In this document: one piece after another, positions 41,001-53,000 of the stretch
Position numbering within the stretch: position 1 is the first letter of the stretch
How the letters are laid out: every line of letters begins with the position of its first letter
From: Siphonodentalium dalli
Taxonomy: Eukaryota; Mollusca; Scaphopoda; Gadilida; Siphonodentaliidae
Direction of reading: 5' to 3'
NCBI GenBank assembly: GCA_032622095.1
Contig: CP136068.1
Span: 131,385,989 to 131,449,988, forward strand
DNA length: 64,000 nt
Position numbers and translations under genes: made by a program
Notes under the pieces: model-generated
What the model was told of the DNA's origin: nothing
Databases searched by the model: none
Seen by the model: the letters and a program-made list of their open reading frames with translations, nothing else

Positions 41001-44000
41001 CACAGAGCCCACCACATGCCGTTAGCGTGGCATCTGATGCTACAATCTCATCTGCCTGCGACCAGTTTTCCCAGGGCATCATGGAAACGCCGTTATAAAT
41101 AGGAAGAAATTTGTTCCACCACTCTAAATCCATTCTAACATAATCTGGGATACCGAGACTAATTCTTTTATTAGCTTTGAATGTTCTGAGCCACACCAAA
41201 ATTCTTGACACAAATATTCTGCCCGGGCGTACGCAGCTTGCCACAAAATGCAGTTTCCCCAGAAGGGATTGGACCTCTTTAAGAGTGGCACTACTTTTTC
41301 CAATCCAGTTTCTGACAATTTTCCTTATTTCCACCAACCGGTCTGCAGTAATTTCAAGAGTGAGTCTCTCGGTGTCAAATAAGACACCAAGAAACACCAT
41401 CTTGGTTGCTGGACTACATGACTTGGAGCTGGACTCTTTCAATCCCCATTTGTCTAGCATTTTTGACAAAGTTAGGAATGCGGTCTCAGCATACTCTGGA
41501 ATTGGAATTGTAGCAATTATAATAGACTACTTCAATTCAAATCAAATTTAGATATGTATCTCTAGCTGGTTAGAACAAAAGTGAGACGGAATAAAAATAT
41601 TGGCGCGGAAATATTTTTCACTCTTTGTTCGAATCGACCAATGAAATCGGTGAGCTTCCAGTGAGTAGATTCATGACCCCTGAACTAATGAACCCTGGGC
41701 ATTAGGTTATTTGTAAACAAATAAGGCCAATCACACATAGCATTGGGCTTCACAATGCGATATCCACAATCTCTGTCCGCTAATGACCATAAATCTAGCT
41801 AAGCAGATCTCCAAAATCTCTGTCCACTAATGACCATAAATCTAGCTAGACAGATCTCCATATTCTCTGTCCACTAATGACCACAAATCTAGCTAGACAC
41901 ATTTGCACTTGTATTTATATTTCCCGTTGTTATTTCTGGATAATGTTAAAGATATTTTTTTGGTTTGTCTAACTCTTCCATGACTGGAGCGAAAACCCTG
42001 TGCCAATGCATTCTCTTATATTTGTGAGTCTCCCATAGGAAGTCTCGCATATATAAGTGAATACATTGGCCTAACAACAATATTTACATTAACCTTGTAA
42101 GCCAGTGAATTCTCTTATATAAATGAGGCTCCCTATGTTCACATAAGAGAATACACTGGCACAGGATAATTAATTCTGCACCAGCACAGCTCCTGTCGTG
42201 AAAAGGTAAAATTGTATGTACTGGGTTGAATAACAGACTATCAAAATTGCATTAACACTTAATCATGAAAAGTAATATCTCCGTCAAAGGTATCTTGCCC
42301 ACTGAACTATATGGTATATTATCCCAAGTAGGAGGGGTTAACTCTCCGAGTTGAAAAAAAGCAGTACGAATTTCTATGGTACATATCCTCTGTCATGTTC
42401 ATGACACGTGTAATCACGTGATTTCTGACACGTAGTGAAGTATTCGCCATATTTTTATCCCTCCCCCACTAGGAAGGACGCAAAAAGAATCTCTCCAACG
42501 AAGCTAAGTTGCAGTTTGTATAGCAAAAACAGTTTTGTTTTATACAAACAACATTATTTCTTTGCTTATAGTTGAAAATTATGTACAATTCACATAAAGA
42601 TTACGCGGTTGTTCCGAATATAATCTCGGAAGCGGACGACTCGTTTCGTTTTAACGGACTTTGTCTTCCATAATTTTAATCGGTCAATTATTTAATATCC
42701 GTGTTTATGCCGACAATATCAGAGTTTCTGGCCTATTAACGGCAGAACATTCGAGGCACCATTGGATATGACTAAAGACGCTGATCGTTTTCTTTATAAC
42801 AAATCTATGGCATACAGGTGACGTATTATTTAAGTTACCACGTGCGTTGACGGTGGTTAAAGGTATCACGAAATTTACGGCTTTATTTAGACGTTGACAA
42901 TCACCGTCTGGTGTACAACTGAAGACAAAAGCACTGTTTTAACGCTTGTGAAATAGGCTGATAGGATTGTAAAATCCTGAATGTCAATTTGAACCTTTTT
43001 AACCCTGAATGATTAACAATGGAGCCGTTACTGCCTTGGTTGACACAGGCATGGTAACATAACACAACAGGTGTATTTGTGATTGTTCGTAATCACATTA
43101 ATTACTTTCACAGGACTGCTCATCGAGGTAAGAACAGGTTCATGAATCCCCTTCCCCGTAGCTCCCCTTGAAGTCGCTTCCCTCGTTTCGAGGTCCCAAG
43201 AATAGAGAACGAAAGTCGATATATAGGGTTCCTCTAATTGGCGTAATGAGCACTCGGAGCGATAGTCACACCAAACAGGACGCGGGTTGGGGCTACCCAT
43301 CGAACCCGTAGCTCACACGAGTTGCTTCCCCTAGGACACGGACAAACTCGCGGGGAAGGATCCAGAGAATTTTTGTTTGGGGACACCTGTTCTGTATTTG
43401 AGTATGTGCCCATATAAATTTGGATGTTAAAATATTCTGTACTGGATACTTGATTGTGCAAATAAAGGCTCCATATTATAGACTATATATCATCTTCGGG
43501 CTGATGATTTGCATTACTAGTACATTTGGTTGAATTGTAGAAAAATTCCTTGAAAATATGGAAGATCCAACTGGAATAAATACTATCTACATGGGTGTTA
43601 CCCGTACCTTTCCCGGCAAGTACTCGGCTGATACATTATTAGCCCTAAGTTCCGATGCGAATGTCGTATCCGTCTCCATGTCTTCTGAAGCTATTTACTT
43701 TACTTGCAGGGGTCTTAAACTCTTAAGTGGCCACTTTTTGTTCGTTTGAGCTTGCTGACAGGTATTAGTTTTAGGATGGAATATTACATTGGCTTATGGT
43801 CCTATTGTGCATGTGTATATATATATGTATATACATATATATCTATATGTCTGTGCATGTATATGTATATATTGTAGGTTATCAGGTCAATCCAGTTCTT
43901 TGATTCAGATGCATAGCGGTGTTTTTGTGTTTCCTCGTGGCCTCCACCTGTTAGAAAATTCTATTCTTTACCATATAGTTCAGTGGGCAAGATATCTTTG

Positions 44001-47000
44001 ACGGAGATACAATATTTTCCTAAATAAGTAAAAATATATATCTCCTAGAAGTATCTTGCCCACTGAACGCTGAGCTCCCTCCCAGGGTTTCGCACCCACC
44101 CCGCTCACGAGGAATGTCCTACTGGGGATAAAAATATGGCGAATACTTCACTACGTGTCAGAAATCACGTGATTACACGTGTCATGAACATGACAGAGGA
44201 TATGTACCATAGAATTTCGTACTGCTTTTTTTCAACTCGGAGAGTTAACCCCTCCTACTTGGGATAATATACCATATAGTTCAGTGGGCAAGATACTTCT
44301 AGGAGATATATATTTTACTTATTTAGGAAAATATTGTTTTTCACACCCAACAATATTTTTGGATAATTTGAAGTTCAACATAAAAACTTGCTTGCTGGTG
44401 AAAATTTGGTCATAAAATGTAGGAATAAAAACCTGCCGGAGTGGTATTTTCTTTTTGTGGTAAAAATTATTTTATAACATCTGCCCATTCGTAATGAAAT
44501 TGCATTATCTTGTCGCGGTTTTTGAATATATTGCTGATGGTGGATTTTCCAATACCATACTTCATGATGAGCTCTTTATAGATCGATTCAAACTGCTATG
44601 GTGACTATACAACACCATTGTGTACGTATAGTGACTTGTGTTTGGACAATTGTTGTATAAACAGAGTCCAACTCTGCACAATAACTGATGTGAAAACAAA
44701 TTGTCACTGATCTAATTCTCCATGAAGTTACCAATGTTCACTCAATGTGTGAAATAAGCATACAGATATCTAATCAGACACCTGTAGTTATAATCCAGTT
44801 CAAAGCAATCGCCGAACAACAGACTGGTAATTAAATCGGTATGCTTATACAACAGTATAAAACTACTTTCCCTGTGTGCACACGAGTTCTGTCCAGAGGT
44901 AAAAATACCTGTGTTTGCTCAATTATGGACTAATAAAAAAAAAAGACCTTCAGAATAGAGAGGTTCCGATTTACAGAGGTAATTATTTTAGTGACAATGC
45001 ACTTGGGTGAATTTGGGACTGCACAATTCGTGTGGGATGGAGAGTTGGGGGTTGGGGGTTGGGGTTGGGTTGGAAATATTGTACCTGACACAACATCAGT
45101 TGGAAATTTAGACCAAAAGTAAGTTGAAATTGTTCTTGTAATTTTATTTTCCAACTGTTAAGGGGGTGTCACATTTCAAATTTCCAACATTTGAAACTGA
45201 GGCAGAGGGGGGGGGGGGGGGGGGGTGAGGTGTGCAGGAAATTAGTTCAACTTTAAGGGGGGTGTGAAGCTGGAAACACTCCCCAATGGACACCCTTATA
45301 CCCCAATCCCTGAATAAAGCAGATGAGATATCAAATCACCCTTTTAATTAAAACACTAAGGGTATAATTATGTATCAATTCAAAATTATCATGATCATGA
45401 ATTACTGACATTGTTTTGAGTACTAAGTAGTCTTGTTTTTAATGAAAACAAAACACTGAACTTTCATAGTGTTAAGAACTTCTGCCATCATTACGAATAA
45501 TTAATTTTGAATTCTGGGCATCCATTCCATGTATAGTAGTAAGTGACTTATTTTGTGATCAAATCTTTTAATCTTTTTCAGATTGAGAAAGTAGTGCAAC
45601 AGTTGGAAGTAAAACCAGAATTACTACATGTAGTGAGTAATGATCAGTAATCTTTAAAGGTACTCCATCCGATCAGACAGTCCCCATACCATCAAGATAC
45701 AACAACAACATTTCTTCAAAATACGATTTAGTTATCAGAATCGATTTATTGCAACAAAAATAATGCTAACAACTGTCAACTATGGTATAAAATTTCCCAA
45801 AACTTGTTATCAACATTTTGTTCAACAAAATATGGCCATATTATCACTAAAGTATCACAAAATTTGACCGTATTACAACTTTATATTTGAGTTATCCATC
45901 TTCATCTGCAATTTTGTCCGAGACCTTCCGTTTGACCACGTGTTTCTGGGCCACATATTATCACACATCTCTAGAAATAACAAAAATCAAAAATCGATAT
46001 CTGATCACTCTGCACATTGATGGATGGTTTCCTCGACCAAATCAAATATTTTTAACCCCGAAGCCAAAGTGATAGTAATTTAGGAATGTCTGATCAGATT
46101 GAGTACCTTTAAATGATTAATAAACCTTTCTCGTATTTAAATTCACACAGTACTATTTTTCTCTCACCCATTAGTGTGCAAAATTAAAACTAAGCGAAAT
46201 ATAGTACGATTCTGAATTTAAAATATCCCACAGGGAAAACAAGAGTTATGTTTACGAGTTACATACATTACAAAATGTTGGGCACTGAAATGACAATTAC
46301 GCCTATACATTTAGGCCTACATTTACATTTGGTCAACCAATATTCAAAACCATTACTCAATACAAAGCGACGTACACATGGTAATGTCGATGATGTTGAA
46401 ATACTTGTAAGAAGTACACTTATTCTAGATTGCATGTGCATTCACCACCCTGGGGTGACACCATGACCATACAGTCTGAGTTAGTCATGTCATCACAATC
46501 CGCAGCCAAATGTTGATTTTTCTGGTCAGTTGCCTTTGCGGTTGTAGTTTCCTGTTTTCGAGTTCATTTCATTGATCTCCAGCCCATAACTATTTCAGTA
46601 TCAGAATAATTATTTGGAGCATATAAACATCTTATCATTGCAACAAAATGATGATGCAGTTATATGGTCTATGCGATGCAAATCTGCTGTGATCGTGTTT
46701 AACAATAACATACACATGTATCTTCAGAAACGACTAAGAACTGAAACCTTCATCAGATCCAAGAATTTTACGAAAATATTTTGTCAGTTTTGAATTCGCA
46801 CAGATAGGTGCGTGAATTTAAAGTGCACAAATTTAAAACTGAGCGAAAAATAGTACTGCGCAAATTTAAATACGAGTAAGGTATATAACATATGAAGTTA
46901 AACTGACATAGTCTCATATCATTGGCTCTTGATTTATTGGTTTGGCCATGCCACGAAATGAACGAATAATAGACCCCCCCATGAATTAAAATGATTTTAC

Positions 47001-50000
47001 TGCAACAAATATAAATTAAAGCCACTTGGCGGTTTGCGCTCCAAAATGCACATAATATTATTCGCTTTTGAATTTTTCTCAGTATCGAAATAGATCGATA
47101 GATATCTGAACTACCATTCTACGAGCATTATGTAACCCAAAAAGACACATTGAAGTAATGAAAAATACAACTGTGAATACGGTCCCAAATAAAGAGTGTT
47201 TGTCTGACTTCTGGCGAAAAGTTGAAAATAGCTCAAAAATGGCTGTGACTTTGACAAGTGTTTTTCAGAGCATATGAAGCCGGGATATAAAAATTCAATT
47301 TATCTATTGACATATCGTATCCGTCTACCCAAATTACATAGAACAAATTTGGAGGTTCGAATGAGCCATGTCCGTTTAATATATGTGATATGCTATCAAA
47401 TATTATACATGAGATCAAACCATAATTAAACAATTCATATATTTTCAGTATCTAGATAAGCTGTTCCAGAAAGACCCGCATCTCGGACAGAAATATCATG
47501 GACATCAAGTTAAATTATATGCAGAGTTCGACCAGCCAAAGCTGCTGTCGTTCTTACGATCCAGCAACTATTATCCCCTACAGATGGCGCTGGATGTTTG
47601 TGAGCTGAGAGACCTCATTCCGGAACAAGTCTTCTTACTTGGTAATTAGATATAGAAATGGGTTCAATCCATCAGTACCAGACCTGTTAAGTTTTGAAAA
47701 TGTCAATCCGGGAGATTTTTGCGGGAGGTATGCCCAAATATGGTCATGTTCCAAAAATCATTTTTATGAGTTTCTATTTCTGTTTATTTTATAAATATAT
47801 AGACCTAAATAAAATGGTAATGAATTTATTTGTAATAATTTATTGTAATAGAGCTGCTGTGAGTGGGAGATACCACCATTTATTGAAGAGAAAGAAGCAG
47901 ACTAAATCCTGAAAAGTTACCCATAATTCTGCTGTGGTTAAGGAGTCAATTATTTGGGGCATCACTGTACAACATTCCATTATTATGTATTACTGTTATC
48001 GTGCTATTCGTGTGTATATTGTAAACAAAATTATCCTATCTAAAACTGTGAAAATAAAATGTGACTGTTTGAATGACTGTTTGAGTATAATCTCACTATT
48101 TTCAGGGAGAATGGGTAACTTGACGCAAGCTCTACAGTTAATCACAAAGCAGTTGTGCGACGTCGATAGAGCAATAGATTTCTGTAAGGAACATAATGAT
48201 AGAGAATTGTGGGAAGACCTCATTGTGTATTCCATCGATAAACCAAGTAGGTTACATAAAGAGTCACATAGATGATTTTATTACACTCCTATGAGAGATT
48301 TCCATTGAAAATGCCGTTAATTAAAAATGGTAATGTCACTAGTGAATTATTTCATTTCTCGCTATGTCATTGCCGTTACGTCGCTTACTGATCTTGATTG
48401 AAATTTGGGTGGTTAATCATTCTCCACATCAGGACTTTCATGCATATAAATTCTCTGTGTTTTAATCATATTTGGTGAAACAAATTGATGCAGAAGTGTA
48501 ATAAATAGAGTAATTAATTATTTTGGAGAAGTACGTTAAATAATTCACTCGAGGTGAGAGACATTTAGGTAAGAAACACATGCGCTAACGCACACTCGTT
48601 TCTTACCGACGTCTCTCGCTTCTCGTGAATTATTTAACGTAATTCTCGGAACCAATTGATTACTCTCTATTTATTCCACACCTGATAGTGTGAGGCACAT
48701 ATATATGCAACGGAATGTCAGACACCCTTCCATGACTGGAGTTTCCTGAAATTTTGCGAAAACCCTGTGCCAATGCATTATCTTATATATGCGAGTCTCC
48801 AATAGGGAGCCTCACATATATAAGAGAATGCATTGGCCTAACAATATTTATCTTGACCTTGTATGGCAGTGCATTCTCTTATATTAGCGAGACTCCTTAT
48901 GGGTGACTCGCATATAAACCGGTATGGGAATGCACTGGCACAGGCTATTTAATGCTGCACCAGCACTGCTCCCATCATTAACCCCCATGAAAGAGTTAAA
49001 GGCACGTGAGGCCTTAGTTTTTGAAAATATTCATATTTGTTCCAATCACCGTAAACAGAAAAACATTAAAACGCATACAGTTTCGTTCATATATACCATG
49101 ACCATCGCGTAAACAGCATGTTATCATAAAGATTTACTATATTTTACCGAAGCAAGAGCCTGATTGTGTTACAGAAGACAGCACAATGCTGCTGGCTAAT
49201 CACACACAAATGGCATAAACGCTCTTTATTCGTTCCATATCAGGAATTCACCAACAAAGAACGCTCTTTATGTTTACCATCATAATATAAACAAACACCA
49301 GAAAAGTAACTTTTTATGCTTTTGTTTACATAACAATGGTCAAAAATATGACAATAACATACTGTTTATGCGATATTTCTTATTTGTATACGGACAAGGT
49401 CTGTCTACATTTTGTTGTTCTTTCTGTTTGTGGCGGTTTTTGACGGGTGGAAATATTTTCACAGGATACCCACCGCCAAGGCCAACTGTACCTTTAAATA
49501 CATAGTGCCGTCTCTCGTGCATGGAATATAACATAACCTAAACTACTTCACTTTTTGTCAAGAGCAATGACAGTAGATAATGTCAACCATCTTCTGTCGG
49601 TGCCTTTATAATCTCTAGTTATGTTTTACCAGTCTCAAATTGCTATCATGGTTAGTATCAATGAAGTCACAAGACAAGAATCTCAAATCGTTCATCAAAG
49701 TTGTTGCAGACGACTCATTGTCACATTTCATTCAAGCCTTCAGCTCTCGTGAAATATATCCTTGCACCTTCCGCAAACCATTCAATACAAAATTCTGGAT
49801 TAGGATGACCATTGTGTTTCTGTCTTGTTCCACACTTTTGGCAGAATACCAGCCACTGAATAAATACAAGCCGGGACTTCTTCGTGTTGACGTTGTTTCA
49901 AAGAGCGATGACGTTCATAGCGTTAACAATCCGCTTTCGGTGATGCACATATAAATGCCATTTTTTTATCAGACGTAAATCACAATAAAGGTAGTTATAG

Positions 50001-53000
50001 TATCAATGGTTGTCACAATCATGGATTACCAATATGTTATCAATATATTACTAATAGGGCCCGACGAATCAGCAATTTCAACATCGAAATTGAATCGAAT
50101 CTCGAATCGAATCTTTTTCAAACACTTGAGTAGCTTCGCGGTATACCGATCAGTGAGAGGTATGAGCAAAAATGGGGGCAAATGTCCGATGAGTTTATGA
50201 CGTCAGTCAGATAACTGAGATTACGAAAGATGTTCATTAAATTTAATTTCTATGACATGATATGAACAATATGTAATTGCAGTTTAAAACAGTTGGCAAT
50301 CTAACACGACTGCCCCACCAAGGAAAGCCCATCCACCCTGACAGGTTTTGTCTTATAGTGTTCTTGAAATGTGTCTCTCTTTGGTGTGATTCTTTTGGTG
50401 TGCCCGTTAGTAAAGGTGACATTTTACTAAATAACTGGAAATTTCTGGAATACTAGAGTTATATTTCTTTGAACAACTCAAAACATTGGGCGACGACGGT
50501 GAAGTCATATGATATTGCCGAACAGTTTAATATATGAGAATGGCACATCCTTTCATATTTTGTGCTACTGCCATTATGCATGAAGTTCGTGAAAAGTAAG
50601 CAGTTTGGTACTTTGGAGTCAATGGAGTCTGATTCCAGTCATTGCAAACGGAAACTCTTCTGCGCATGTACTTCACCCTGTTGTGCACAGCGGGCACGCG
50701 CGATATAAAAATTGCGCATCGTGACTTGGGAATGGCGCATACGCTAACACTATTCCATTTCCCAGATAATATAATTATTATTAGATTTAGCTGAGTAACG
50801 CAATATAGGCTTTTCTGGTAAGAATGTCAGATACCGACATACAAATATGTCCCACAAGAAATTTACTCGCTTCGGCAGCTGGGGCTGGGCTATGTCGCGA
50901 CGTTGCTGGTTTTATGTGGTCGAGGAAACCGTGTGCGCTACGATTATGGTACAACCGTGATGAACACGCGAACCATCACAGACCCACCTTCAGGTTGCAC
51001 GAGTAACCCACCGACCTTCCACGAGTAACCAGCGCTGGGACTGGGAGGCCAATATATATATATCAGCAGTGGGCTATTGGGCAACTTATCCGATACACAT
51101 TGGACCACGGAGGTTCAGATGGTCGCGGAAGGAGACTCAGGTTAGGTATTTGGGATACACTGAATTTGTTTTATAGATAACGCAGTCTATTCCCGGTGAT
51201 AAAGGACTTGTATACAACAATTCGAAATATCCCGAATCACACGACCGCTTTTGAATAGAATCGAATCGGAATGTAAGATTCGAATCTCGAAGCTTCGTCG
51301 GGCTCTAATTACTAATGCGCAACATATATATTTATGACAGAACATTTTTTCACAGAATTATTCCCCTTTATTGACTCCGAAAACTTTTTGCCATTCTATT
51401 TTTCAATTTTTTAATGATTTTTTTTATTTTGTTTTGTTTCCTAAAAATGCCAACCTCCTAAAAAGCTATCTTTTTCGGGGACCTTTTATTGGCCATATCG
51501 TTATCAAGTGACATTTGCAATAAGGTCCCAAGAGGGTGAATTTAGTGATACTATCCCGCACAGCTTGCTAGCATCATCAAATTTACCCTCTGGGGACCTC
51601 ATTCTGCTTGGGCTTCATCTTCTGGGAAGTATCTAGTCTCAAATTAACATTGTTTTAGTTACTTTCTCCCTTCTGTGCAGTTTCTATATCCCTAATTTGC
51701 AGAAGATAAAATGCTTTAACAAGCTAACTAATGGGTGAACATCACCAATGAGGTTCGAAGAGGGTGAATTTGGTGATGCTAGCACACTAAATCACCCTCT
51801 GGGAACCTCCTGCAAATGTCAGACATGTTATTTCAAGGCTTGCTCACTCAGACTGTAGGTTAGTGATTGCATTGGCAACAACCAGGGTGCAATTCTCAAT
51901 GGATATCTACTTCCTGTTTGAAATGAATTTTATGTCCCCCAAAAAAAGTAATTACCGGTGTCCGTCTGTCCACCCGTGTGTGCATCGGGTTCGGTCCCAG
52001 ATAGTTGTGTTAACAACAGACAGTTGGATGCAAAGTTGGATTAAATAATTGTTCCCAGAATCTAATTTTTCGTTTCTAAAAAAGCCACCGGTCATATAAT
52101 GCCACCTTATTCTGGGGATGTGTGGCCTAGCGACCTTTTATTTCACAAGTGTCGCAAGAATTTAGATAGAGTCTGGGATTTATTAAATACCCTGATCTAA
52201 TTTCAGAATTCATCACTGGATTGCTTCAGAACATTGGCACCCATGTGGACCCCATTATTTTAATTCAGAGGATCAGAGCAGGGATGGAGATACCAGGGTT
52301 GAGGGACTCCTTAGTTAAGATTCTACATGATTATAATCTACAGGTATGCATATATTATTGTAAAGGATCAGAGGGGAATCATGGTTGAATGACATTGCCA
52401 CCTCCTATAACCCTTTACCCAACAAACCGGCCAAAACCGGCCAAATAAAGCTTCAACAGCCTAAAATATCTTCGGTCTGTCTCAATAGAACCATACAAAT
52501 ATGGGTATCATTGGAACCGGCTCCTTGACAACATTGTGATAGTTACAGTTATGCCCTGTGCCAATGCATTCTCTTATATATGCGAGTCGACCATAGGTCG
52601 CCTCGCATATATAAGAGAATGCATTGGCCTAAAAAAAATCTTTTTTAACACTTTTTACCATTTTTTCTTACATTCTTTAACAATTTTATAATTTTTAATG
52701 TGTTAAGCCAATGCATTCTCTTATATATGCGAGGCGACCTATGGTCGACTCGCATATATAAGAGAATGAATTGGCACAGGGCCCTTCTGTTGGGTAAAGG
52801 GTTAATAATGAACTGGGCCTTATATGTGTCAAAATCTATATTCAATAGAAGAACCTGATTTTGAACCATGTTCCATATGCAGTTTGTGATTAGAGCTACT
52901 TATGTCTACAAAAACTACATTTATATCCTGACACATGCACTTGTTTTCAGAAAATTAGAAAAATCACTTATAGTCCCGGAAAACTTGGGGATTTCACCAA

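Larger units (their letters stand above)
33900..41731 (-). mobile_element. Split-direct-repeat YR retrotransposon (Ngaro-like), nested copia inside
   Basis: Read on the minus strand the order is A1 (41731-41506), RT/RNase H, YR, SGNH hydrolase, B1 (35357-34789), A2 (34788-34472), B2 (34471-33903). This A1-genes-B1-A2-B2 layout is the split direct repeat of Ngaro/PAT-type YR retrotransposons. The A/B junctions and both outer ends share AAT (33900-33902, 34786-34788, 41729-41731), with no target duplication. B1 and B2 are each 569 bp and differ at only a few positions (e.g. cagatctaga/cagatcttga), so insertion was recent. The 5' part (rest of A1, gag, RT fingers and palm) is deleted, and a copia element interrupts YR. 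The Ngaro-like element is about 4.4 kb without the copia insert. Confidence 0.9.
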
